12,768 nucleotides of DNA, taken from positions 1-12,768 of the forward strand of contig JAAUSP010000179.1 in NCBI GenBank assembly GCA_012032575.1. The letters run 5' to 3'. Origin of the DNA: Anaerolineales bacterium. GTDB lineage: Bacteria; Chloroflexota; Anaerolineae; 4572-78; J111. Positions within the stretch are counted from its first letter, which is position 1. Every line of letters starts with the position of its first letter. The translations under genes were made by a program, and so were the position numbers. The notes beneath the pieces were generated by a model. That model saw only the letters and a program-made list of their open reading frames with translations. It was not told the DNA's origin and did not search any database. This document shows, piece after piece, positions 6,967 through 12,768 of this stretch.

Positions 6967-8015
6967 AACACCTCGCCCTCTTCTTTTTGGCAGCTCTCCT
7001 GCTGGTCGCCTGTACTCAGCCGGCCCCTGCTACCCCTCCGGTAGACGTTCCGGCGGCAGAGGCTCCGGCTCAACCGACGCTGTTGACCGATAAACTGGGC
7101 ACAGCGGAAGATTTGATCCCGACGCAGTCAGAAATCAAGGTCGCCAAAGCGTGGCTGGGCCAGGACAATTTTATTGGTATGGTTACCTGTACCATGAATA
7201 CGGAATATCACGCCACCGTAGCGAATTCGGCCAAAGCCAGGGCCGATGCGTTGGGGTTAAAGACGGCTGTTTTTGACTCAGAGGTTCAGGCCGAAAAGCA
7301 GGTTGCGGCGATTAAAAACTTTGTGGACAAAGGGGCTAAGGTGATTATTTTGTGCGCCCTCGACCCCAAGATAGTTGAACCGGCGGTGCGAGAGGCCGAG
7401 GCTGCGGGCGTATTTTTTGTGCTGGTGTCCGGGGCGGCCTTACCCATTCAGGGTATCTCCATCGGTGGGGAGGCCGACTCCAATACCGTGCTCGGCTGCG
7501 CCGCCGGTGAAATTGCCGGGGATTTGATTGCAAGCGAAAAGAACGGCCAGGCGCAAGTCGCCATCCTCGATTATCCCGAACTGCCCGAAATTGTTGTCCG
7601 GGCCGACAGCATCGAGAAATGTATGCAGGCCAAAGCCCCGCGGGCCAGCGTTGTGGGGCGGTTTTTGGGGGGAACCACTGAAAACGGCCTCAAATCTATG
7701 GCGGCGGCGCTGGAGCAGCACCCCGACATCGAGGTGGTGGTCAGCATCAACGATGCCGGAGCCTACGGGGCGTTGACCGCCCTGCAAGCCGCCGGCAAAG
7801 ATCCGGCCACCACCATCATTGTCGGGATTGACGCCGAAGCCAAAGCCAAGGATTTGATCAAAGCGGGCAGTTATTATCGCGGCACGGTTGATACCTCCCC
7901 GGCCCAAACCGGCGAAATCGTCCTCAACGCCGCCGTCAAACTGCTGGTCGGCGCAACCGTGCCTCAAAATATTCGCATGCCCATTACCAAAGTCACCCTG
8001 GAGACTTTGCAATAG
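6963..8015 (+). CDS. Lipoprotein, type I periplasmic binding protein (Peripla_BP_4-like)
   Basis: A 350-residue solute-binding protein anchored outside the membrane. The signal peptide MKHLALFFLAALLLVAC ends in a lipobox with Cys17, followed by a Pro/Ala-rich linker (18-40). The mature part has the type I fold used for sugars, autoinducers and related small molecules. GMVTCTMNTEYHATVANSAK contains the first ligand-contact helix, and SEVQAEKQVAAIKNFVDKGA leads into KVIILCALDP. Later come VVVSINDAGAYGALTAL and TIIVGIDAEAKAKDLIKAGS. No Shine-Dalgarno is evident before the ATG, but the ATGA overlap with the upstream Uma2 gene suggests coupled translation. No ABC permease or ATPase gene is next to it, so it may serve as a sensor rather than an importer subunit. 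It converges, 3 bases apart, on the broken hybrid kinase gene. Ligand is unknown. Confidence 0.85.
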   Translation: MKHLALFFLAALLLVACTQPAPATPPVDVPAAEAPAQPTLLTDKLGTAEDLIPTQSEIKVAKAWLGQDNFIGMVTCTMNTEYHATVANSAKARADALGLKTAVFDSEVQAEKQVAAIKNFVDKGAKVIILCALDPKIVEPAVREAEAAGVFFVLVSGAALPIQGISIGGEADSNTVLGCAAGEIAGDLIASEKNGQAQVAILDYPELPEIVVRADSIEKCMQAKAPRASVVGRFLGGTTENGLKSMAAALEQHPDIEVVVSINDAGAYGALTALQAAGKDPATTIIVGIDAEAKAKDLIKAGSYYRGTVDTSPAQTGEIVLNAAVKLLVGATVPQNIRMPITKVTLETLQ

Positions 8016-8018
8016 CCT

Positions 8019-9176
8019 CTATCGCTGCCGCAGCGAAGTTGTCACCAAATCCCTCACCTCGGCCAACAACTGTTCGCGGCTGAAAGCGCCTTTTTGCAGG
8101 ATTTTTTCAACATGGCTGTTGAGCCGCTGCCGCTCAACCGGGGTAATCTCTTTGGCTGTGACCACCACAATGGGGATAGATCGCCCCGTTTCCTCCTGGC
8201 GCAGCGCCGCCACAAAGTCAAAGCCATCCATCTTGGGCATCATCAAATCCAGCAGAATCACATCCGGCCGCTGCGCCTCGACTCGTTCTAAACCGGCCTG
8301 ACCATTATCGGCTTCATTCACCCGCCAGCCCTCTTTTTCCAGGGTGCGGCGGAGCATATCCCGCATATCCGCATCGTCGTCAACCGTCAAAATCAAGGGA
8401 GGTCCCGTCTCGATTGAGGTGTCGGGGATGGGGCGGTATTTCTCCATCAACGCCAGCAGCCGCTCCCGTTCGATGGGCTTGGTCATATAATCGGTTGCGC
8501 CCAGGGTGTAGCCCAGGCTCTTGTCGTTAACAATAGTGACCATCACCACCGGAATATCGGCCAGAGCTTCTTCAGCCTTGAGAGCGGTCAGAACTGCCCA
8601 GCCATCCATCCCCGGCATAATTACATCCAGGGTGATGACATCGGGTTGGAGGTCACGAGCCAGCCGCAGCCCTTCTTCACCTCCGGCGGCGCTGATCACC
8701 CGAAAGCCTTCTTTTTGAAAAAAGCGCCGCATCAAATCACACACCAATGGATCGTCGTCAATCACCAGAATTGTGGCCTGGCCGTTGGGTTCTGTATGCA
8801 GGTCATCGTCTTGGAGCCTGAGTAGGCCAGGTTCACTGGCGGGCGGCTGGTAGACTGCCGGCAGCCGGATAGTAAAAGTAGAGCCTCGGCCCGGCTCGCT
8901 TTCTACCATAATTTGGCCGTCCATCATTTGCACAAAACGCTGGGTGATGGCTAAGCCCAAACCTGTTCCGCCGTACCGGCGGGTGGTCGAAGCGTCAGCC
9001 TGGGTAAAGGGCTGAAAGAGCCGGTCCATTTGATCGTCGGACATGCCGATGCCGGTGTCTGTTACCCGAAAGACAATTTGAGCAGGGTAGCGGGGGACCA
9101 GGGGGGGCAGAGGCGATAAATTCCCCCCTACTCCCCTGCTCCTCTGCCCCGCTGCTGTTTCCCCATTCTTTCTCAA
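8019..9176 (-). CDS. Hybrid histidine kinase, C-terminal part: HATPase end and two receiver domains (fragment)
   Basis: The 3' part of the kinase begun at 11377, in a different frame. The only early start codon is a TTG at 9176 without a convincing ribosome site; the first 30 or so residues are low-complexity and partly frame-shifted repeat sequence. Homology begins near [13 protein letters not shown]1 box DTGIGM (40-45), F box region FQPFTQAD (54-61) and G2 box [10 protein letters not shown] (69-78). Receiver 1 (about 135-245) has D140-D141, phospho-acceptor D184 ([13 protein letters not shown]) and K233. Receiver 2 (about 260-375) has D266-D267, phospho-acceptor D310 ([13 protein letters not shown]) and K362. 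Both receivers look functional. No output or Hpt domain follows, so signal passes either to an unlinked regulator or ends here. It is most likely not a stand-alone gene. Confidence 0.8.
   Translation of the reverse strand: MRKNGETAAGQRSRGVGGNLSPLPPLVPRYPAQIVFRVTDTGIGMSDDQMDRLFQPFTQADASTTRRYGGTGLGLAITQRFVQMMDGQIMVESEPGRGSTFTIRLPAVYQPPASEPGLLRLQDDDLHTEPNGQATILVIDDDPLVCDLMRRFFQKEGFRVISAAGGEEGLRLARDLQPDVITLDVIMPGMDGWAVLTALKAEEALADIPVVMVTIVNDKSLGYTLGATDYMTKPIERERLLALMEKYRPIPDTSIETGPPLILTVDDDADMRDMLRRTLEKEGWRVNEADNGQAGLERVEAQRPDVILLDLMMPKMDGFDFVAALRQEETGRSIPIVVVTAKEITPVERQRLNSHVEKILQKGAFSREQLLAEVRDLVTTSLRQR
9104..9150. repeat. G-rich inverted repeat inside the kinase coding region
   Basis: GGGGCAGAGG at 9104-9113 and its exact complement CCTCTGCCCC at 9141-9150 form a 10-base-pair stem around a 27-base loop. 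The flanks are also tract-rich (seven G at 9101-9107, five G at 9092-9096, six C near 9123-9128). The segment falls between the N box and the G1 box, where related kinases usually have only a short loop, so it looks like an inserted repeat of about 75 bases. Confidence 0.6.
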
Positions 9177-9268
9177 CCGAGAGGGTAATCACGCCATTTT
9201 CGGTAAATTTGGTGGCATTGCTAAGTAAATTAAAGAGCGACTGCCTTACTTTGTCAGGTCGGCCACCA
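9177..9268 (-). other. Frame-broken junction within the kinase HATPase domain
   Basis: This stretch joins the two kinase fragments and contains the missing N box. On the minus strand the expected reading is LAPMVADLTK and then VRQSLFNLLSNATKFTENG. Getting there needs one base restored in the CCCC run of GCCCCATGG (near 9268) and one base restored in AAAGTAAGG (near 9250). The N-box frame is then open as far as [12 protein letters not shown] third shift, equal to one extra base, is needed between about 9170 and 9085 to reach the DTGIGM frame; the long G/C runs there are the likely site. Confidence 0.75.
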
Positions 9269-11377
9269 TGGGGCGAGATCGTCGGAACAGTTAACCACTA
9301 ATTGGTTGCCTTTCTTACTGATCAGCGGCTGCATTGTAACGGCGACATCGTGTACCATCATGGCAATATCAAAGGTTTCGGGGTAAACCGTCATCTTGCC
9401 GGCCTCAATCTTCGATAGATCGAGGATGTCATTAATTAACCCCAGCAACTGCCGGCCGGCCGCCTGAATTTTTTCCAGGTCGGGGATCAGGTCAGTTTGA
9501 GCCAGGTCTGCCGCTTCTTCTTGCAGCATCTCGCTGTAGCCGATGATGGCGTTCAAAGGGGTGCGCAGTTCGTGGCTCATATTAGCCAGAAATTGACTTT
9601 TGGCCCGGCTGGCTTCGATGGCCTGGTCGCGGGCCAGGGCCAGCTCTGCTTCGGTTTGTTTGCGCACGGCCAGCTCCTCCTGGGCCGCTTTGAACAGCCG
9701 GGCGTTCTCAATGGCTACGGCGATTCGGTTGGCCAGCGAGCGGAGCAAGCTGGCATCACTTTCATCCAGGCCATTGGATTGGACCTGCTGGACGCCCAGA
9801 ACTCCGATCACCCGCTCCTCTGGTCCCAGCGTGATCGGCACGTCAAGCTCGGCATAAATTTCCGACTGCCAGGGCATCGTCTGCCCTAACCCGGCATACG
9901 TTTCAGCTACATCGCTGCTGTAGATAATTTCGCCGGTGTGAGCGGCGCGGGCCACCAGGTTGGCCGAATGAGTCACCGGGATGCGATGGCCCAGATTCTT
10001 GATCCAGGGGCCATCCTCGCCGGAACTGGCGGCCAGGACCAATAGTCTGGGCTGTTCTTTTTCATCGGCAAGGGACAGGTCATCCAGCAGATAGATGTAA
10101 GCCGAAGCGTAGCCAAAACGATCCTTAATTTGGTTGACAACCTCCATCAACAAGCCTTCCAAATCAAGAATAGCATTAAGGTGCTCGCCGAGGGTAGCAA
10201 TAACTTCCAGCCGCTCGGTCCGTTCGGCCACGCGTTCTTCGAGCGAGCCAATCAAATCACGGAGTTGAGCCGTCATCTGGTTGAAAACATTGGCCAGGGT
10301 GGCAAATTCATCACGCCCCCTGACATGGACTACCGGGTCAAGGTTTCCTTGCCCAATTTGCTGGGCGGCTTCGCTTAATTGGGTGAGTGGATAAACGATC
10401 CGGCGGGTCAGGAAAAGAGCGGCCAGCACAGCCAGGCCGAGGGCCAGTGCGCCGGTGATAACCAGGGCCAGCGTGCTCTGGCGGTTGATCGTTTCTAGCC
10501 GCTGGCGGGCGCGGGCGACACCGGTCTGGCTTTCCATCCCGATATGTTCCGACACCCGGTTAATGTCCATCGTTAAATCCCGGAAAATGGTGGTATTGAT
10601 TTCTACCATTCGATCAAGGGCTACCAGTTGTTTGAAGGTAGCCAGGTAATTCTGGATGCGCTGGTCCAGTTCGGCTGCGGCGGGAACTGCCTCCATACTG
10701 GTAGCGCCATAACTTTTGGCCAATGCTCTGAATTTGTTGCTGGCCAGTTGAACATTATCCACATATTGCTGGCTGCCGGTATTCAGATAGTCGCGTTCGT
10801 GACTGCGGATATGACGAACCAACTCGGCCAGACGTACCTCAGGAACCAGCCCCGCGGCCACTTGCAACTGATCAAACTGGTATTGCAGCGCATTTTCCAG
10901 CCCGTCGGCCCGACTGCGCTCTTCAATTTTGAGGACAGTGATGGAAAAAGTGGTTTCATAATGTTGCAGCAAAGGGCGCAGTTCATTGGTTTCTTGAGTC
11001 AAGTGGCTCAATTCCAGGTCGTTGGCCGCCTGGACCACAGTATCAATTTCATGCAATTTGCCGCGGGCGCGGGCCAGACTGTTTTGGTTGGCGGTAACAT
11101 AGTGGGTCACGGCCGTATCAAAACCCACGGAGCGCCACCCGGTCAAGAAACTGGCTTCGTTAGCCCGGGCCAGCAAAAATTCATTCTCAACTTCCAGGCT
11201 CAGTTCGCGTACTCTGGCCGCTTCGTCCAGGGCTATCTCCGTGCCGGTTTGTAAATTGCGCAGAGTCAGGTAGCCGATAATGGCACTGACAAGATTTAAG
11301 ACCAGGATTAAACCAAAGCCGAGGCCCAACAGGGTACGGATGGAGGTGAAGCGTCGAGAGAAAATTCGAGATCGCAT
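9254..11377 (-). CDS. Membrane hybrid histidine kinase, N-terminal part: helical sensor, HAMP, GAF, HisKA (truncated by frameshift)
   Basis: The 5' part of a TorS-like sensor kinase. Residues 16-39 are the first membrane helix; 40-301 form a long, almost wholly helical extracytoplasmic region; 302-323 are the second membrane helix. HAMP covers about 324-377 (VYPLTQLSEAAQQIGQGNLD) and continues into a coiled coil (376-395). A GAF domain covers about 404-560 and ends in the typical IAVAIENARLF. HisKA follows at about 590-660 with the phospho-acceptor H602 in SHELRTPLNAIIGYSEML. The frame ends at 707 with DLAPWWPT instead of the expected HATPase start DLAPMVADLTK; the rest of the kinase lies in other frames down to 8019. 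It starts 38 bases after the PotD-like lipoprotein gene and is probably co-transcribed with it. Only a weak AGG-rich site precedes the ATG. Domain calls are confident; ligand is unknown. Confidence 0.88.
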   Translation of the reverse strand: MRSRIFSRRFTSIRTLLGLGFGLILVLNLVSAIIGYLTLRNLQTGTEIALDEAARVRELSLEVENEFLLARANEASFLTGWRSVGFDTAVTHYVTANQNSLARARGKLHEIDTVVQAANDLELSHLTQETNELRPLLQHYETTFSITVLKIEERSRADGLENALQYQFDQLQVAAGLVPEVRLAELVRHIRSHERDYLNTGSQQYVDNVQLASNKFRALAKSYGATSMEAVPAAAELDQRIQNYLATFKQLVALDRMVEINTTIFRDLTMDINRVSEHIGMESQTGVARARQRLETINRQSTLALVITGALALGLAVLAALFLTRRIVYPLTQLSEAAQQIGQGNLDPVVHVRGRDEFATLANVFNQMTAQLRDLIGSLEERVAERTERLEVIATLGEHLNAILDLEGLLMEVVNQIKDRFGYASAYIYLLDDLSLADEKEQPRLLVLAASSGEDGPWIKNLGHRIPVTHSANLVARAAHTGEIIYSSDVAETYAGLGQTMPWQSEIYAELDVPITLGPEERVIGVLGVQQVQSNGLDESDASLLRSLANRIAVAIENARLFKAAQEELAVRKQTEAELALARDQAIEASRAKSQFLANMSHELRTPLNAIIGYSEMLQEEAADLAQTDLIPDLEKIQAAGRQLLGLINDILDLSKIEAGKMTVYPETFDIAMMVHDVAVTMQPLISKKGNQLVVNCSDDLAPWWPT

Positions 11378-11415
11378 GGAGCTAAACCTGCCTGGACAGA
11401 GCTAAGGGTGAAAAA

Positions 11416-12516
11416 TCAGTTCGACTCTGCCTGCTCAAAACTGGTGGTCAATCCGGCCCAAAATTGATTGTAATTTTGGGTAGCAGCCGGGTCTATATTT
11501 ACCAGCGAAAAGAGCCGCTGGCGCGTATCGGGATCGGGGTAGAGGATGGGGTCTGGCTGTTTGGTCTCTTTCAGCAGGGTCAGGGCAGCCGCATTGGGCA
11601 GACTGTTTTGGTTGGCCTGAGCCAGGGCCGCGCTCACCGGCGCTTCCAGAATATAGTTGATAAACGTTTCGGCTAATTCCGGCTCGTTCGACCCCCGCAA
11701 CAGGCACAGGTTGTCAACCCACATCACCGATCCCTCAGCGGGGATGGTGTACTCAAAATTCGGGTCGCGGTCGCGCAGGGTCAAAATAGCACCGCTGCGG
11801 GCAAACAGAAAGTCCACCTGGCCGCGGGCTAATAACGTAGAACCGGCTGCCGGGGCATAAACTACAATTTGGCCGGCACGTTCTTCAAGAATACGCCGGG
11901 CCTCAGCCAGTTCGAGTATGTTGGTAGTGTTGGGGCTGTAACCCAGGTATAATAAAGCCGCCGCCAGCGATAAGCGGCTGTCGTCGGGCAGACCCAACCG
12001 CCGGGGCGTCTTGGCCTCGAAAAAGTCGGCCCAGCCGGGCGGGTTGCCCCTCACCACCTGCTTGTTGTAGCCCAACCCCATAGTGCCCCACTGGAATGGC
12101 GCGCAGTAGCGGTTGCCCGGATCATATAGCGCATTGACAAAAGCCGGGTCGAGGTTTTTGAAATTGGGAATATTTTCGTGATCGAGGGGGGTGAATAAGC
12201 CGTTGGGTCGCAGCAGCCCGACCAGGGTGTCACTCAGAACCACCAGATCATAACTGGCCAGACTGGTGCGAATATCGGCCAGGCCGCTGGCATTGGTGGT
12301 AAAATTAGCGTAATTAACCTTGACCCCAAACTGGCTTTCAAAATTGTCCAGAGTCGTCCGGTCAAGCGCATCATCCTGGCTAAAGATGTTGAGCGTGGAG
12401 TTGGGTTTGGCGGGAGTGGCCGTCGCTTGCATTACCATGGACAGGTCAGCCGCGCCGGCGCAGGCGGCCAGCAAGGCGACAAGGAGCAGGTAGTAAATTA
12501 GGCTGATCCATTTCAT
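11416..12516 (-). CDS. PotD/PotF-like extracellular solute-binding lipoprotein
   Basis: A 366-residue type II solute-binding protein of the spermidine/putrescine-like group. The signal peptide ends in the lipobox LLAAC with Cys19, followed by a short Thr/Ala/Pro linker. The mature part starts with STLNIFSQDDALDRTTLDNF, followed by GVKVNYANF, the usual first strand, helix and second strand. Further family features are YDLVVLSDTLVGLLRPNGLF, the hinge strands around APFQWGTMGLGYNKQVV, and VDNLCLLRGSNEPELAETF near the C-terminus. No permease or ATPase is nearby. The next gene, 38 bases on, is the sensor kinase, so the protein may present a ligand to that kinase rather than feed a transporter. The ribosome site is weak (AAGAGA about 8 bases before the ATG). 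Polyamine binding is possible, but the family also binds other small cations and acids. Confidence 0.87.
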   Translation of the reverse strand: MKWISLIYYLLLVALLAACAGAADLSMVMQATATPAKPNSTLNIFSQDDALDRTTLDNFESQFGVKVNYANFTTNASGLADIRTSLASYDLVVLSDTLVGLLRPNGLFTPLDHENIPNFKNLDPAFVNALYDPGNRYCAPFQWGTMGLGYNKQVVRGNPPGWADFFEAKTPRRLGLPDDSRLSLAAALLYLGYSPNTTNILELAEARRILEERAGQIVVYAPAAGSTLLARGQVDFLFARSGAILTLRDRDPNFEYTIPAEGSVMWVDNLCLLRGSNEPELAETFINYILEAPVSAALAQANQNSLPNAAALTLLKETKQPDPILYPDPDTRQRLFSLVNIDPAATQNYNQFWAGLTTSFEQAESN

Positions 12517-12530
12517 TATTCGTTCTCTTG

Positions 12531-12571
12531 GGAGTGTTCATGAGCCTGAGCACGCCACCAACTATGAAAAT
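12531..12571. repeat. 41-base direct repeat, copy 1
   Basis: Begins GGAGTGTTCATGAGCCTGAG and ends with a run reading TATGAAAAT. It matches copy 2 (12658-12698) at 35 of 41 positions, in the same orientation. It lies 14 bases upstream of the PotD-like gene start, inside its presumed control region. Confidence 0.7.
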
Positions 12572-12657
12572 GTTTTGCCGGCGCTGACCGGAGACCGTTG
12601 ACCGGCTGCTTGCTATCCTTCGCCGGTCTCCCGTCCCCGGTCTCTGGTCTATTTCAA
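12572..12657. other. Spacer between direct repeats, GGTCTC-rich
   Basis: No gene is seen. It carries short repeated and inverted words: ACCGGAGACCG near 12586-12597 against CGGTCTCCCGT near 12623-12633 (10 of 11 pairing), and CCCCGGTCTCTGGTCT after it. It looks like simple intergenic repeat sequence. Confidence 0.45.
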
Positions 12658-12698
12658 GGAGTGTTCACGAACTTGAGCACGCCACCGATGATGAAAAT
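12658..12698. repeat. 41-base direct repeat, copy 2
   Basis: Begins GGAGTGTTCACGAACTTGAG and ends GATGATGAAAAT; 6 of 41 positions differ from copy 1. The copies start 127 bases apart. Confidence 0.7.
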
Positions 12699-12699
12699 A

Positions 12700-12768
12700 C
12701 CCCCTCCCCAACCCTCCCCCGTAGCGGGGAGGGGGTTAGTATGCTTCCCCCCGTTGCGGGGGGATTGA
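12700..12768. repeat. GC-rich hairpin repeats at the right edge
   Basis: Two hairpins stand side by side. CCCTCCCC (12712-12719) pairs with GGGGAGGG (12726-12733), and CCCCCCG (12747-12753) pairs with CGGGGGG (12757-12763) around a TTG loop. The first belongs to a widespread style of bacterial intergenic repeat (C/T tract, short loop, G/A tract). Neither has a T-run after it on either strand, so a simple intrinsic terminator is not well supported. Confidence 0.6.

Noticed and set aside
8995..9192. Small minus-strand gene of 65 codons beginning at GTG 9192
   Set aside because: Its start is the kinase sequence [11 protein letters not shown], and the rest is out-of-frame kinase; it is a by-product of the frame breaks.
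10628..11254. Long open frame (208 codons) on the + strand inside the kinase gene
   Set aside because: It is antisense to the well-conserved sensor and TM1-to-sensor part of the kinase, shows no recognisable domain, and is explained by GC-biased codon use on the opposite strand.
12531..12698. CRISPR array
   Set aside because: There are only two imperfect copies, with an 86-base spacer, and no cas gene is in the window.
12745..12768. Intrinsic terminator at the right-edge hairpin
   Set aside because: The stem is strong, but no T-run follows on either strand within the window.

Overview
The window looks like a piece of a Chloroflexota (Anaerolineae-like) genome. That is inferred from gene content: STAND-type NTPases, several Uma2-family nucleases, acidic/Pro-rich lipoproteins and a TorS-like hybrid kinase. 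It cannot be proven here; cyanobacteria and some other environmental lineages share much of this content. No rRNA, tRNA, CRISPR array, transposase or phage structural gene is visible.

Region 1 (1-3409, AT-richer, + strand) holds two tightly joined NTPase genes. The first is a large STAND protein with a Gly-rich N-terminal strand motif, an effector-associated/death-like helical domain, an unnamed alpha/beta domain and an NTPase-winged-helix core. It is cut by the left window edge. The second starts on the base after the first one's stop codon and has an AAA-like NTPase fold with a C-terminal helical hairpin. The arrangement resembles bacterial conflict or signalling cassettes. No obvious effector is seen, so an effector may lie to the left or inside the unnamed domain.

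Region 2 (3426-6966, GC-richer) has an Uma2 nuclease gene (-), a divergent ABC exporter half-transporter (+), an Uma2 pseudogene with its catalytic centre deleted (-), and an intact Uma2 gene (+). The last overlaps by 4 bases a lipoprotein gene encoding a type I periplasmic binding protein (6963-8015).

Region 3 (8019-12516, - strand) is a putative sensory operon. A PotD-like lipoprotein is followed by a large membrane hybrid histidine kinase (TM, helical sensor, TM, HAMP, GAF, HisKA, HATPase, two receiver domains). The kinase reading frame is broken at three places inside about 150 bases, next to a G-rich inverted repeat. This is either real decay, a repeat insertion with damage, or clustered sequencing error. 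A solute-binding protein beside a kinase with a TorS-like helical sensor suggests ligand sensing through a periplasmic partner.

Region 4 (12517-12768) has no gene. It holds a pair of 41-base direct repeats and two GC-rich hairpins typical of interspersed intergenic repeats.
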